Source: Leisingera daeponensis (GTDB taxonomy: Bacteria; Pseudomonadota; Alphaproteobacteria; Rhodobacterales; Rhodobacteraceae). From it: a stretch of 64,000 nt of DNA. Shown here piece by piece: positions 11,451 through 20,367 of the stretch (positions are counted from its first letter, which is position 1; each line of letters begins with the position of its first letter). The stretch covers positions 310,001 to 374,000 of the forward strand of contig NZ_JAHVJA010000002.1 in assembly GCF_019801465.1 (NCBI RefSeq), written 5' to 3'. Both the position numbers and the translations under genes were made by a program. The notes under the pieces were generated by a model. That model was given only the letters and a program-made list of their open reading frames with translations. It had not been told where the DNA came from and made no database searches.

Positions 11451-12404
11451 TCAGACCCGGTTGGGCAAGGCTTCCCCGGCCAGATAGGCCGCGACATTGT
11501 CCAGCGCCATATGGCCCATGTTGCTGCGCACCTCCTCGGTGGCGGTGCCCAGATGCGGCAGCAGGGTGGCATTGTCCAGATCGATCAGCGCCTGCGGCAC
11601 CTTCGGCTCGAACTCATAGACATCCAGGCCCGCCCCGCCGATGCGGCCCTGCTGCAGCGCCTCGATCAGCGCCGCCTCTTCCACCACTTCGCCGCGGGCG
11701 ATGTTGATCAGATGGGCGTGCGGCTGCATCGCGCCCAGCACTTCGGCGTTGATCAGGTGATAGGTCTCGGCGCCGCCGGGCACCGCCACCACCAGGAAAT
11801 CCACCTGCCCGGCCATCGCGATCAGGCTTTCGGCCCGGTCCGCCGGAAAGTCCAGATCCTTATCCGAGCGCGCCACGTAGGACACATCCATGCCGAAGCC
11901 GAAATGGCAGCGCCGCGCAATCGCCTGGCCGATACGGCCCATGCCGGCGATGCCGACGCGCTTGCCGGTGGCATGCAGACCCAGCATCTGGGTCGGGTGC
12001 CAGCCTTGCCAGTCGCCCTTGCGCAGCATCCGCTCGCCCTCGGACGCGCGGCGCGCCGACATCAGGATCAGCGTCATCGCGATATCGGCGGTGGCATCGG
12101 TCACCGCGCCCGGCGTGTTGGTCACCTCGACGCCCGCCGCCCGCGCGGCCTCCACGTCGATGTGGTTGTAGCCGACCCCGAAGTTGGCCAGCAGCTTGCA
12201 GCGGGGCGTGCCCGCCTTGGCAAAGATCTCCGCCGAAAACTTGTCGCCCAGCGTCGGCACGACGATGTCGAACTCGGACAAAGCCCGAAGCATCTCCGCC
12301 TCGCTCATCACCGCGTTGGTCTCACGGATTTCCAGATCGGCAAAGGCCTCCCGCGCCCGTGCCGTAACCGCTGCCGTCATCGGCCGCGCAATCCAGATCT
12401 TCAT
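11451..12404 (-). CDS. D-isomer-specific 2-hydroxyacid dehydrogenase
   Basis: NAD(P)-dependent dehydrogenase of 317 residues, probably a D-glycerate or glyoxylate/hydroxypyruvate reductase type enzyme. Visible are the Rossmann loop GIAGMGRIGQAIARR, the catalytic Arg in NIARGEVVEE, the Glu region and the catalytic His in LLPHLGTATEE. The start at 12404 has GGGAGG nine bases upstream, inside the end of csaA, with one base between the csaA stop and this ATG. It is the last gene of the ybjN-proC-csaA operon. Substrate specificity cannot be read from the sequence. Confidence 0.88.
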   Translation of the reverse strand: MKIWIARPMTAAVTARAREAFADLEIRETNAVMSEAEMLRALSEFDIVVPTLGDKFSAEIFAKAGTPRCKLLANFGVGYNHIDVEAARAAGVEVTNTPGAVTDATADIAMTLILMSARRASEGERMLRKGDWQGWHPTQMLGLHATGKRVGIAGMGRIGQAIARRCHFGFGMDVSYVARSDKDLDFPADRAESLIAMAGQVDFLVVAVPGGAETYHLINAEVLGAMQPHAHLINIARGEVVEEAALIEALQQGRIGGAGLDVYEFEPKVPQALIDLDNATLLPHLGTATEEVRSNMGHMALDNVAAYLAGEALPNRV

Positions 12405-12405
12405 C

Positions 12406-12744
12406 TCAGTGCATCCTCCCGCCCAGCGGGACCTTTCCATCAGGCCCGGCCAGGAATATCTCTCCGTTTTCATCCGGCAGGCCCAGCACCAGGATCTCTG
12501 ACATGAACTTGCCGATCTGCCGCGGCGGGAAGTTTACGACGGCCAGAACCTGCTTGCCCACCAGCGTTTCCGGCATGTAATGCGCCGTAATCTGCGCTGA
12601 GCTCTTTTTTACGCCGATTTCTTCCCCGAAATCGACCCACAGCTTGATTGCCGGCCTGCGCGCCTCAGGAAACGGCTCCGCGCGGACCACTTCGCCCACG
12701 CGGATGTCGACCTTCATGAAATCGTCAAAGCTGATCTCAGCCAC
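12406..12744 (-). CDS. csaA: CsaA-type tRNA-binding/chaperone protein
   Basis: A single OB-fold tRNA-binding domain protein of 112 residues, like the free-standing CsaA proteins described as export-related chaperones and related to the MetRS C-terminal domain. The family pattern is clear: DFMKVDIRVGEVV at the N-terminus, SSAQITAHY in the middle and FMSEILVLG near the end. It starts 8 bp inside proC and ends one base before the dehydrogenase gene, so it is embedded in an operon. Confidence 0.9.
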   Translation of the reverse strand: MAEISFDDFMKVDIRVGEVVRAEPFPEARRPAIKLWVDFGEEIGVKKSSAQITAHYMPETLVGKQVLAVVNFPPRQIGKFMSEILVLGLPDENGEIFLAGPDGKVPLGGRMH

Positions 12745-13552
12745 GCGACAGCTCCTTGGAGCGGTTGGTGGCCGCTGCCACCGCGCGGTTCAAAAGCGCC
12801 GGGAAGCCGTTGCCCTCGTCCATCAGCACCTCCAAAGCGGCCTGGGTGGTGCCGTTGGGGCTGGTCACATTGATGCGCAGCTGGCCGGGGCTTTCCTCAG
12901 CCGCCTCCGCCAGCGCGCCTGCGCCGCCCACCGTCGCCTTGGCCAGCTTCATCGCCAGCTCCGCCGGCAGCCCCTGCGCCTCGCCCGCGGCCGCCAGCGT
13001 CTCGATCAGGTGGAACACATAGGCCGGGCCGGAGCCGCTGACGCCGGTGACGGCATCCATCTGGCCCTCGTTGTCAAGCCGCACGGTCTGGCCGACGGCC
13101 TGCAGCAGCGCCTCGGTGCGCTCCAGGTCGGCATCGCCGGCACGGGCATTGCCGATCAGCGCGGTGATGCCCCGCCCCACGGCGGCCGGCGTGTTCGGCA
13201 TCGCCCGCACGATCGGGGTCTCTGCCCCCAGGATGTCCTCATAGGTCGCGATCAAGGTGCCCGCCGCCACCGAAATGAACAGCGTCTGCCCGTTGCCGTA
13301 GCTTTGCAGCGTCGGCAGCGACTCGCCCATCATCTGCGGCTTCACCGCGATCAGCACGATGCCCGGCGCGGCCGGCAGCTCGGCGTTCACGTTGACGCCG
13401 GTGTTCTTCAGCCAGTCCGACGGGCGCGGATCGATCACCCAGACCGACGTTGCGGGCAGACCGCGCTCTAGCCATCCGGCCAGCATCGCCGATCCCATCT
13501 TGCCGCAGCCCAGAAGCACCAGCCCGCGCGCGGCAATATCCGCCATCTCCAT
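12737..13552 (-). CDS. proC: pyrroline-5-carboxylate reductase
   Basis: Catalyses the last step of proline synthesis, reducing 1-pyrroline-5-carboxylate with NAD(P)H. The 271 residues show the dinucleotide-binding loop (LLGCGKMGSAMLAGW, about 12-26), the AVKPQMM segment, and the conserved C-terminal active-site stretch VTGVSGSGPAYVF followed by VTSPNGTTQAALE. Length is standard. It lies 39 bp after the YbjN-like gene and overlaps csaA by 8 bp. Confidence 0.96.
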   Translation of the reverse strand: MEMADIAARGLVLLGCGKMGSAMLAGWLERGLPATSVWVIDPRPSDWLKNTGVNVNAELPAAPGIVLIAVKPQMMGESLPTLQSYGNGQTLFISVAAGTLIATYEDILGAETPIVRAMPNTPAAVGRGITALIGNARAGDADLERTEALLQAVGQTVRLDNEGQMDAVTGVSGSGPAYVFHLIETLAAAGEAQGLPAELAMKLAKATVGGAGALAEAAEESPGQLRINVTSPNGTTQAALEVLMDEGNGFPALLNRAVAAATNRSKELSRG

Positions 13553-13591
13553 GAAACCCCTCCCCTTGGTTTGTCAGGTTCGGGGCAAGGT

Positions 13592-14092
13592 TTACGCCCG
13601 CCCGTAGGCCTCTGCAATGGCAACCTGCATCGCCTGCTCGGGACTGCGCTGCCCCCAGACCGCCAGCTGGATCGCCGGGTAGTAGCGCTCGGCATTGGCC
13701 ACCGCCGCGTTCAGCATCGCGTCGATCTGCTGCGGGCTGGCCATCTGGCCGCCGGACAGCATCAGCCCGTAGCGGAACAGCATCAGCTTGTGGTCGGCCC
13801 AATAAGTGAAGGAGCCCTCCCAGCACTGGTCATTCATGCAGTTGATCAGTTCATAAAGCCGCGGCAGCTCCGCCTCCGGCGGCTCCATCTCGAAGCTGCA
13901 GACCAGCCGCAGGCATTCCTCATAGCCCGACCAGGCCAGCGTCAGCGAATAGGTGCGCCACTGCCCCTCCACCGACATCGCGATCTGGTCGTCCCCGACC
14001 CTGTCGAAGTCCCAATCGTGGTGCGACGCCAGGGTCTCAACGATGTCGATCGGATGGACGTCTTCTTCCAGGTGAAGCTCGGATAGTGCCAT
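13592..14092 (-). CDS. YbjN-domain protein
   Basis: A 166-residue acidic soluble protein of the YbjN family, a fold related to type III secretion chaperones. Characteristic stretches are HPIDIVETLASHHDWDFDR at the N-terminus, LYELINCMNDQCWEGSF in the middle and the C-terminal PEQAMQVAIAEA. The start has GAGGTGG four bases upstream. As first gene of the operon with proC it is common in alphaproteobacteria. The biochemical role is unknown. Confidence 0.85.
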   Translation of the reverse strand: MALSELHLEEDVHPIDIVETLASHHDWDFDRVGDDQIAMSVEGQWRTYSLTLAWSGYEECLRLVCSFEMEPPEAELPRLYELINCMNDQCWEGSFTYWADHKLMLFRYGLMLSGGQMASPQQIDAMLNAAVANAERYYPAIQLAVWGQRSPEQAMQVAIAEAYGRA

Positions 14093-14455
14093 GATGCCAC
14101 CTCTCTTTTTGCCTAGCGCACCAGGGCACAAAGGCGCCCTATAGCTAGGTTTTCATGCTAGGGGCCGGGGAGGCATCCCCGCTCCCATACTAGATATGGT
14201 GGAGCTGAAAAGGTTATCTGGCAACCCTTTATTTTGGGGATATCTGCAATAACTTGTGGACGAACTATCCACAGCCCCCTAAATGCCGGCTTCGCGACTA
14301 TGGCCGGCGGCGGCTGCGGCGTAAACCCGTGCGGGGCCGTTTTCCCGGATTTCGCGGATCCTCCGCAGCCCGCAAAAGCAGCCGCCCCCTGCCGGCGGGG
14401 CGGCAGGGGGCGGCGCAATCACATCAGCACTGGCGGAGCGGCGCTCCGTCCCTTG
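14093..14455. other. 363-bp intergenic region
   Basis: Holds the promoter region of the ybjN operon, an inverted repeat TGTGGA-N7-TCCACA (14255-14273) that includes a near DnaA box, and the long terminator hairpin described separately. No coding sequence seen. Confidence 0.5.
14371..14414 (-). terminator. strong terminator of the 2OG oxygenase gene
   Basis: A perfect 14-bp stem (14381-14394 with 14401-14414) and 6-nt loop, followed on the minus strand by a short T-run, 42 bp past the oxygenase stop. Confidence 0.8.
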
Positions 14456-15007
14456 TCAGCGGAAGGCCGGCCCGTGCGCCCAGACCGTCAGCGACTTGCG
14501 CTCGCCGCGGGTGACCGGGGTCACCTGATGCAGCAGGAAGCTGGGGAACACCGTGGCGCTGCCCTGCAGCCGGCTGGCCGACACCACATGGGCGCCCGGC
14601 ATGATCTCCAGGTCGCCGCCGTCATATGAGCCCGGCTTGCTCAGCTGCACGATCAGGCTCAGCTTGCGCTTGCCCGCCACCGGCCCGTCGCCGATGTCCG
14701 AGTGCCAGGCGAAATGGCCGCTGTCCTTGGCCTTGTAGCTGGCCGCCTGCGGGCTTTCGGCAAACTCGCGCAGGTCAAATCCGAAGCGCTCCTTGTTGGC
14801 CCGGCGCACCAATGAGATCAGCCGGTCCATCACCCAGCCGGTGCCGGGCACATCGTCCAGCCACACCACGCTGGCCCGGCGCAGGTTGTGATCGCGGGTC
14901 TGACCCACCAGCAGCGCCTCGCTGTCCGGCTCCACTTCCGCCTTGCGTATGATCTCCGCGCATTCCTGCGCGCTGAACGCCCCGGGCACCGAATAGACAG
15001 ATACCAT
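14456..15007 (-). CDS. 2OG-Fe(II) oxygenase
   Basis: A 183-residue double-stranded beta-helix dioxygenase of the prolyl-4-hydroxylase/PiuC-like class. The iron ligands are visible as WHSDIG (His102, Asp104) and LLHQVTPV (His160), and the 2-oxoglutarate arginine as GERKSL (Arg170). The chosen ATG at 15007 has GAAGGA seven bases upstream; a start 33 bases further upstream would add unlikely residues. Monocistronic, with its own strong terminator. Substrate unknown. Confidence 0.85.
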   Translation of the reverse strand: MVSVYSVPGAFSAQECAEIIRKAEVEPDSEALLVGQTRDHNLRRASVVWLDDVPGTGWVMDRLISLVRRANKERFGFDLREFAESPQAASYKAKDSGHFAWHSDIGDGPVAGKRKLSLIVQLSKPGSYDGGDLEIMPGAHVVSASRLQGSATVFPSFLLHQVTPVTRGERKSLTVWAHGPAFR

Positions 15008-15103
15008 GCCACCATCCTTCTGTTGCAGCAGCGGCAGCATGTACCGGAAGCCGCAGCCCGCGCTGCGCGGTTTTCGACCATGCGGGCGGAAAGCGACCTG
15101 TTT

Positions 15104-15112
15104 TTATCCACA
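15104..15112 (+). promoter_or_regulatory. consensus DnaA box
   Basis: TTATCCACA matches the DnaA consensus exactly. It stands alone between the oxygenase and ubiK; a 13-bp copy of its context (TATCCACAGCCCC) also occurs at 14266-14278 on the far side of the oxygenase gene. Confidence 0.35.
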
Positions 15113-15224
15113 GCCCCGCAGGCCAGCCATGCACCCAGCGCAGACCGCCCGCCAGGCAGATGCCGCAAAAAAGCCCGCCGCAGGCCCTCCTGCGGCAGGC
15201 TGCATCCGCACCGGACCGGCGCGT

Positions 15225-15470
15225 TTACTTTTTGGCCGCCTCCAGCGCGTCCAGACGGGCCTTCAGCGCCTCGTTCTCCTCGCGCGCCTTCTGCGCCATC
15301 GCGCGCACCGCGTCGAATTCCTCGCGGGTGACGAAATCGCGGTCAGCCAGCCAGCGGTCGATCATGCTTTTCATCGCGGTCTCGGCCTCGTCCCGCGCGC
15401 CCTGGGCCACGCCCATCGCGTTGGTCATCAGCTGCGAAATATCGTCCAGGATCTTGTTGCGGGTCTGCAT
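15225..15470 (-). CDS. ubiK: UbiK-like accessory factor (BMFP domain)
   Basis: An 81-residue helical protein of the BMFP/UbiK (YqiC) family, which assists aerobic ubiquinone synthesis as part of the Ubi complex in proteobacteria. The N-terminal NKILDDISQLMTNAMGVAQGA and the C-terminal coiled coil (FVTREEFDAVRAMAQKAREE) are typical. Start set at 15470, where homology begins. Divergent from lgt, a frequent arrangement in alphaproteobacteria. Confidence 0.88.
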   Translation of the reverse strand: MQTRNKILDDISQLMTNAMGVAQGARDEAETAMKSMIDRWLADRDFVTREEFDAVRAMAQKAREENEALKARLDALEAAKK

Positions 15471-15567
15471 CGTCTTCTCCGTGTCAGGCTTGGCCTCTAT
15501 ATGGGCAAGCAAAGCCGCGGCTGCAAGCCGTTGACTTCCCCCGGACAGCAGAGGCATTCAGACGCAC

Positions 15568-16467
15568 ATGCAGGCCATGATCCAATTCCCCGAACTTTCG
15601 CCCGAGATCTTCTCGATCTCCCTCGGCTCCTTCGAATTCGCCCTGCGCTGGTATGCGCTGGCCTATATCGCGGGCATCGTCATCGCCTGGCGCCTGGCCG
15701 TGGCCGCGCTGCGCCGCCCCGGCCTGTGGCCCGGGCAGCAGCCGCCGATGGAGCCCGGGCAGGTGGAGGATCTGCTGACCTGGATCATCCTCGGCGTGAT
15801 CCTCGGCGGGCGGCTCGGCTTCGTGCTGTTCTACCAGCCGGCCTACTACCTGGCGAACCCGGCGGAGATCCTGAAGATCTGGCAGGGCGGCATGGCCTTT
15901 CACGGCGGCCTCATCGGTGTGATCATTGCAACCCTGATCTATGCCGCCCGCCACGGCATCCCGAAGCTGCAGATCGCCGATCTCGTCGCCCATACCGTGG
16001 CGCCCGGCCTGCTGCTGGGGCGGCTGGCGAATTTCGTCAACGCCGAACTGTGGGGCCGCCCGACAGACCTGCCCTGGGGCGTCGCCTTCCCCGGCCAGGC
16101 GGCGCAGGACTGCGGCCAGGCCCTGGGGGCGCTCTGTGCCCGCCACCCCTCGCAGCTCTATGAAGCGCTGATGGAGGGGCTGATCCTCGGCGCCCTCCTC
16201 CTGTATCTCGCCTGGCGCCGCAATGCCTTTCACACCCCGGGCCGCCTGCTGGGCGTGTTCCTGGCCGGATACGGGCTGGCCCGCTTCATCGTTGAATTCT
16301 TCCGCCAGCCGGATGCGCAGTTCGTCACCCCCGGAAACCCGCTGGGGCTGGCCTGGCAAATTGACGGCATCGGCCTGACCCAGGGCCAGGCGCTGTCTCT
16401 GCCGATGATCGCCATCGGCCTCTGGTTCCTGATCCGCGCCCGCCGCGCCGCCCGGAGCACGGCATGA
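15568..16467 (+). CDS. lgt: prolipoprotein diacylglyceryl transferase
   Basis: Inner-membrane enzyme of 299 residues that attaches diacylglycerol to the lipobox cysteine of prolipoproteins. About seven membrane helices are evident. The Lgt signature appears as [13 protein letters not shown], with the essential Arg/Asn/Glu residues kept, and the FHGGLIG loop is present. It is first in an operon with midA and pgeF, each joined by a 4-bp ATGA overlap. It would process the small lipoprotein at 8830. Confidence 0.96.
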   Translation: MQAMIQFPELSPEIFSISLGSFEFALRWYALAYIAGIVIAWRLAVAALRRPGLWPGQQPPMEPGQVEDLLTWIILGVILGGRLGFVLFYQPAYYLANPAEILKIWQGGMAFHGGLIGVIIATLIYAARHGIPKLQIADLVAHTVAPGLLLGRLANFVNAELWGRPTDLPWGVAFPGQAAQDCGQALGALCARHPSQLYEALMEGLILGALLLYLAWRRNAFHTPGRLLGVFLAGYGLARFIVEFFRQPDAQFVTPGNPLGLAWQIDGIGLTQGQALSLPMIAIGLWFLIRARRAARSTA

Positions 16468-17531
16468 GCCTGACCGGTCATCTCACCGCCCGCATCCGCA
16501 CCGATGGCCCGCTGTCGGTGGCGGACTACATGGCGGACTGCCTGCTGCATCCGAAGTTCGGCTATTACACCACCCGCGACCCGCTGGGCGCCAAGGGCGA
16601 TTTCACCACCGCGCCGGAAATCAGCCAGATGTTCGGCGAGCTGATCGGCCTCGCCCTGGCGCAGGCCTGGCTCGACCAGGGCGCCCCGGCCCCCTTCACG
16701 CTGGCAGAACTCGGCCCCGGCCGCGGCACCCTGATGGCCGACCTGCTGCGCGCCACCCGCGGCGTGCCCGGCTTCCATGCCGCGATGCAGATCCGCCTGA
16801 TCGAAGCCTCCCCCGCCCTGCGCGCGGCCCAGGCCAAGGCGCTGGAAGGCTACGCGCCGGAATGGCTGGACACGGCGGACGCCCTGCCCGATCAGCCGCT
16901 GCTCCTGGCGGCAAACGAGTTCTTCGACGCCCTGCCCATCCGCCAGTTCCTCCGCGCAGGCGGCGGCTGGAGCGAAAAGCGCATCGGCCTCACGGACGGC
17001 GCCCTCAGCTTCGGCCTCAGCCCCGCCGCGCCGCAGCCCGCGCTGGACCACCGGCTGGCCGACACGCAGGAGGGCGATCTGGTCGAGATCTGCGAAGCCG
17101 CCGCCCCCATCACCCAGGCCATCGCCGCCCGAATCGCGGCCCATGGCGGCGCGGCGCTGATCGTGGACTACGGCGACTGGCGGGCGCTCGGCGACACCCT
17201 GCAGGCCCTGCGCGCGCATGAACCCGCCGATCCGCTGCAATCCCCGGGCGAGGCCGACCTTACCGCGCATGTGGACTTCGAGGCGCTGGCAATGGCTGCA
17301 AAAACCGCAGGTTGCGCCTTTACCCGCCTCACCCCGCAGGGCGTGTTCCTGGAACGGCTCGGCATCACCGACCGCGCCCGCGCCCTGGCCGCCCCGCTGC
17401 AGGGCGAGACATTGGACTCCCTGGCCGCCGCACATCGGCGGTTGACGCACCCCGGCGAAATGGGAAACCTGTTCAAAGTGCTTGGCCTCTACCCGCCTCA
17501 GACCACCCCTTTGCCAGGATTGAATCCATGA
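16464..17531 (+). CDS. MidA/NDUFAF7-type SAM-dependent methyltransferase
   Basis: A 355-residue class I methyltransferase of the DUF185 family. Its mitochondrial relative NDUFAF7 dimethylates an arginine of a complex I subunit during assembly; a similar role here is inference. SAM-binding motif I is [18 protein letters not shown] (about 77-94), preceded by the family's [33 protein letters not shown] and the VDYGDW stretch are also conserved. Coupled to lgt and pgeF by ATGA overlaps. Confidence 0.9.
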   Translation: MSLTGHLTARIRTDGPLSVADYMADCLLHPKFGYYTTRDPLGAKGDFTTAPEISQMFGELIGLALAQAWLDQGAPAPFTLAELGPGRGTLMADLLRATRGVPGFHAAMQIRLIEASPALRAAQAKALEGYAPEWLDTADALPDQPLLLAANEFFDALPIRQFLRAGGGWSEKRIGLTDGALSFGLSPAAPQPALDHRLADTQEGDLVEICEAAAPITQAIAARIAAHGGAALIVDYGDWRALGDTLQALRAHEPADPLQSPGEADLTAHVDFEALAMAAKTAGCAFTRLTPQGVFLERLGITDRARALAAPLQGETLDSLAAAHRRLTHPGEMGNLFKVLGLYPPQTTPLPGLNP

Positions 17532-18283
17532 CGCTTGAAATCCTCACGTCCGATCTGCTTGCCCCGGTGCGGCACGGGTTTTTCACCCGCAAGGGCGGCG
17601 CGTCCTCCGGCATCTACAGAGGGCTGAACTGCGGCCTCGGCTCCACCGACCAGCGCGAGGCGGTGCAGATCAACCGCAACCGCGTGGCCGCCGCGATGGA
17701 GGTGCCGCCGGAGAACCTCAGCGCCGTGCACCAGGTCCACAGCGCCGATGTGCAGGTGATCACCGGCCCCTCGCCGGAGCGCCCGCGCGCCGATGCGATG
17801 GTCACCAACGTCCCCGGCCTAGCCCTGTCGATCCTGACCGCCGACTGCCAGCCGGTGCTGTTCTCGGACCCCGCGGCCGGCGTCATCGGCGCCGCCCACG
17901 CGGGCTGGCGCGGCACCCTCGACGGGGTGCTGGAGGCCACGCTGGAGGCAATGGAAAGCCTCGGCGCGCGGCGCGAAAACACCGCCGCGGTGATCGGCCC
18001 GACCATTTCCCAGCGCGCCTATGAAGTCGGCCCGGAATTCTTCGACGACTTCATGATGCAGGACGAAAGCTTCGCCCGTTTCTTCGCCAGCGGCGAAGGC
18101 GACCGCTACCTGTTCGACCTGCCGGGCCTTGGCCTGCACAAGCTGCGCCAGGCCGGCATCGGCGCCGCGGAATGGAACCGCTACTGCACCTATTCCGATG
18201 CCGAGAAGTTTTTCTCCTACCGCCGCGCCACCCACGCGAAAGAAGCCGACTACGGCCGCCTGATCTCCTGCATCCGGCTTTAA
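17528..18283 (+). CDS. pgeF: peptidoglycan editing factor / laccase-domain protein
   Basis: A 251-residue YfiH/DUF152 protein. The family has been described as removing misincorporated L-Ser from peptidoglycan precursors and, for other members, as purine nucleoside or polyphenol enzymes. The metal-site residues are visible: HQVHSADV, LTADCQPVLF and the AAHAGWRG motif, plus GPTISQRAYEVG. The start overlaps the midA stop (ATGA). Last gene of the lgt operon. Confidence 0.92.
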   Translation: MTLEILTSDLLAPVRHGFFTRKGGASSGIYRGLNCGLGSTDQREAVQINRNRVAAAMEVPPENLSAVHQVHSADVQVITGPSPERPRADAMVTNVPGLALSILTADCQPVLFSDPAAGVIGAAHAGWRGTLDGVLEATLEAMESLGARRENTAAVIGPTISQRAYEVGPEFFDDFMMQDESFARFFASGEGDRYLFDLPGLGLHKLRQAGIGAAEWNRYCTYSDAEKFFSYRRATHAKEADYGRLISCIRL

Positions 18284-18571
18284 GGCCCCGTTAACCCGCG
18301 CAATTGTGGCGGATTTTCTGAATTTCCGCCGCATTCCCTGCTGCCGCTGCAGAAGCCGCCCGGGGCCGTTTGACTTTCCCGTTTGAAATCAGCCACCTGC
18401 CGCGCCGCCCAAGTTCGGCGGCAGGCGGCAGGCACGCGCAGGGCCGGGCCGGAAATGCCCCCTGCGGGTCATAATCCGGGCGCAAAGATTACTCATAAAC
18501 GGGTCAGACCAATAAACACAGCAGCCGCCCGGCGACGCGGGTGCAGCTGCCGGGCGAAGGACGGACCGACC

Positions 18572-18706
18572 ATGAAATTGAACAAGCGTTTCATTGCTTC
18601 CATCACCCGCTCTGCCAAGAGCGAAACCGTAACCCTGCCCTGGGTTGCCGCCCGCCGCCGCCGCGGCCGGGTGCAGCTCCAGGAGGCGGTACGGAAACTG
18701 GGTTAA
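18572..18706 (+). CDS. 44-residue basic small protein
   Basis: Encodes MKLNKRFIASITRSAKSETV then a stretch with PWVAARRRRGRVQ, ending REAVRKLG-like (QEAVRKLG). It is strongly basic and has AAGGACGG about ten bases before the ATG. I recall small basic proteins of this kind in other Rhodobacteraceae, but no function is known. It lies 279 bp upstream of the Hint-domain gene on the same strand. Confidence 0.55.
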   Translation: MKLNKRFIASITRSAKSETVTLPWVAARRRRGRVQLQEAVRKLG

Positions 18707-18984
18707 CGCCGGGGACGGATGCCCCGGAAGCGGCCCCCCTGGCGCAGCCGCGCCAGCCCGGCCAGCCGTCGACGGGGCATCCAACCGGCCTGATCCGGCA
18801 GCCTGCTGATGCTGCGTCAGCGCGGCCGCCCCGAGCCGGCCGGGGCGTTAACCAGTTTGCTCCGGAATTTTTGACAATTCGAATTAAATCCTGCCATTTT
18901 GGGCACATCATATCGCTCAAGCACGTCTGCGTTGCCGGTGGGGGCCGATGCAAGCGGGCAGTTTGAAAGGAGAGGTCTGCTGTC
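18707..18984. other. 278-bp intergenic region
   Basis: Contains a TTGACA at 18871 that could be a -35 element and a 10-bp perfect palindrome AATTCGAATT just after it, in an unusually AT-rich patch (18860-18920). This is the likely control region of the Hint gene. No gene seen. Confidence 0.4.
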
Positions 18985-19767
18985 ATGACCATCCCCCAGT
19001 CGCTGCACAGGGCTGCAGCCAATGCCGTCGAGGCCACTGCAATCCTGCAGGATCCCGCTGCGCTGCGCAGCGCGAACAAACCGCAGCTGCGCCGCTACGA
19101 GGTCAGCTGCCTGCTGCCCGGCGGCGGCATTTCGGAAACCCGCCACATCGCTCCGGCCCTGCCGCTGTTCGAGAACGCCTTCAGCGCCTTCACCCGCGGC
19201 TCGCTGGTGGAAACCGCTCAGGGCCCGATCGCGGTCGAGGACCTGCTGCCCGGCGACGAAATCCTGACCCGGGACGGCGGCAGCCAGCCGCTGCTGTGGA
19301 TCGGCCGCACCAGCGTGCTGCCCGGACGCGGCGGCAGCCGCTCCCGCGGCTGCACCCTGACCAGTTTCATGGCGGACAGCCTGGGGCTGCAGAAACCCTC
19401 CGCCAGCCTGGTGGCCGGCCCCGCCGCGCGCCTGCTGCGGACGCCGCCGCACATGCAGGGCTGCGGCGACGGGCAGCTGCTGACCCTGGCATCGGAGTTC
19501 CAGGACGGCATGAGCATCTTCGAGACCGCGCCGCCTGCGCCGGTCGATCTCTGCCATCTTTGCCTGCCGCGGCACGCGGTGATCACTGTCGGCGGCCTGG
19601 CGTTCGAGACCTACCACCCGGGGCCGGATGCGCTGAAACTGGCGAGCTACGCGATCAAGACACTGTTTCTGAACCTGTTCGCCCACGCCGACAGCATCCA
19701 GGGCTTCGGCCCGCTGGCCTTTCCCCGCGCCGACAGCGCCAGCCAGCCGGGGCCTGCCATTCTGTAG
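18985..19767 (+). CDS. Hint-domain protein without the splice cysteine
   Basis: A 260-residue protein whose centre (about 65-210) is a Hedgehog/intein (Hint_2) domain, recognisable from TRGSLVETAQGPIAVEDLLPG, DEILTRDGGSQPLLWIGRT and a C-terminal LCLPRHAVITVGGLAFETYHP-like hydrophobic strand set. The residue at the usual nucleophilic Cys/Ser position before FxxGT is Ala (SAFTRGS), so autoprocessing is unlikely. Such proteins are numerous in Rhodobacteraceae; many are exported or RTX-linked, but this one has no signal peptide or calcium repeats. GGAGAGG precedes the ATG. Confidence 0.78.
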   Translation: MTIPQSLHRAAANAVEATAILQDPAALRSANKPQLRRYEVSCLLPGGGISETRHIAPALPLFENAFSAFTRGSLVETAQGPIAVEDLLPGDEILTRDGGSQPLLWIGRTSVLPGRGGSRSRGCTLTSFMADSLGLQKPSASLVAGPAARLLRTPPHMQGCGDGQLLTLASEFQDGMSIFETAPPAPVDLCHLCLPRHAVITVGGLAFETYHPGPDALKLASYAIKTLFLNLFAHADSIQGFGPLAFPRADSASQPGPAIL

Positions 19768-19776
19768 TTCAGGACC

Positions 19777-19796
19777 GGCGGGCGGAAACGCCCGCC
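19777..19796. terminator. shared hairpin terminator
   Basis: GGCGGGCG / CGCCCGCC, an 8-bp perfect stem with a stable GAAA tetraloop, between the convergent Hint and Lrp genes. No T-run. Confidence 0.5.
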
Positions 19797-19818
19797 CGTG
19801 CAGGCTTCCGGGCAGGCC

Positions 19819-20319
19819 TCAGGCCTCGCGCGCCAGCCGCTCCTCCAGCACCTCGAACGGCACGCCAGGCTCGTCCTTGGCGCCGCGGATCACCAGCGAG
19901 GTCTTGACGCTGGCCACATTGGGCGTGGTCAGCAGCTCGCCGGTCAGGAAGCTCTGGAAGGTGCTGAGGTCGGGGGAGACGCATTTCAGGATGAAATCCA
20001 CCTCGCCGTTCAGCATGTGGCACTCGCGCACCAGCGGCCAGCCGCGGCATTTCTCTTCGAAGGCGCTCAGCTCCGCCTCGGCCTGGCTCTCCAGCCCCAC
20101 CATGGCAAAGACCTGCACCTCAAAGCCCAGCTCGCGGGAATTCACATCCGCGTGGTAGCCGTGAATCAGCCCGGCTTCCTCCAGCGCCCGCACCCGGCGC
20201 AGGCAGGGCGGCGCCGAAATACCGACCCGCTTGGCCAGCTCGACATTGGTCATCCGCCCATCGGCCTGAAGCTCCGACAAAATCTTGCGATCAATCGGAT
20301 CAAGACGGGTTGTGACCAT
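19819..20319 (-). CDS. Lrp/AsnC family transcriptional regulator
   Basis: A 166-residue feast/famine regulator: N-terminal winged helix (LDPIDRKILSELQADGRMTNVELAKRVGIS then CLRRVRALEEAGLI) and C-terminal RAM ligand-binding domain (VRECHMLNGEVDFILKCVSPD). Divergent from trxB with a 239-bp gap that contains a pair of 12-bp direct repeats, likely its own operator. The amino-acid effector cannot be predicted. Confidence 0.92.
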   Translation of the reverse strand: MVTTRLDPIDRKILSELQADGRMTNVELAKRVGISAPPCLRRVRALEEAGLIHGYHADVNSRELGFEVQVFAMVGLESQAEAELSAFEEKCRGWPLVRECHMLNGEVDFILKCVSPDLSTFQSFLTGELLTTPNVASVKTSLVIRGAKDEPGVPFEVLEERLAREA

Positions 20320-20367
20320 GCCAGAAACTCCTGTGAGATTTGCGTTTCTTATAGCACCGCCACCGGG

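Noticed and set aside
14255..15112. Possible replication origin because of DnaA boxes
   Set aside because: Only two scattered boxes, no AT-rich unwinding region and no dnaA, gidA, parAB or repABC nearby.
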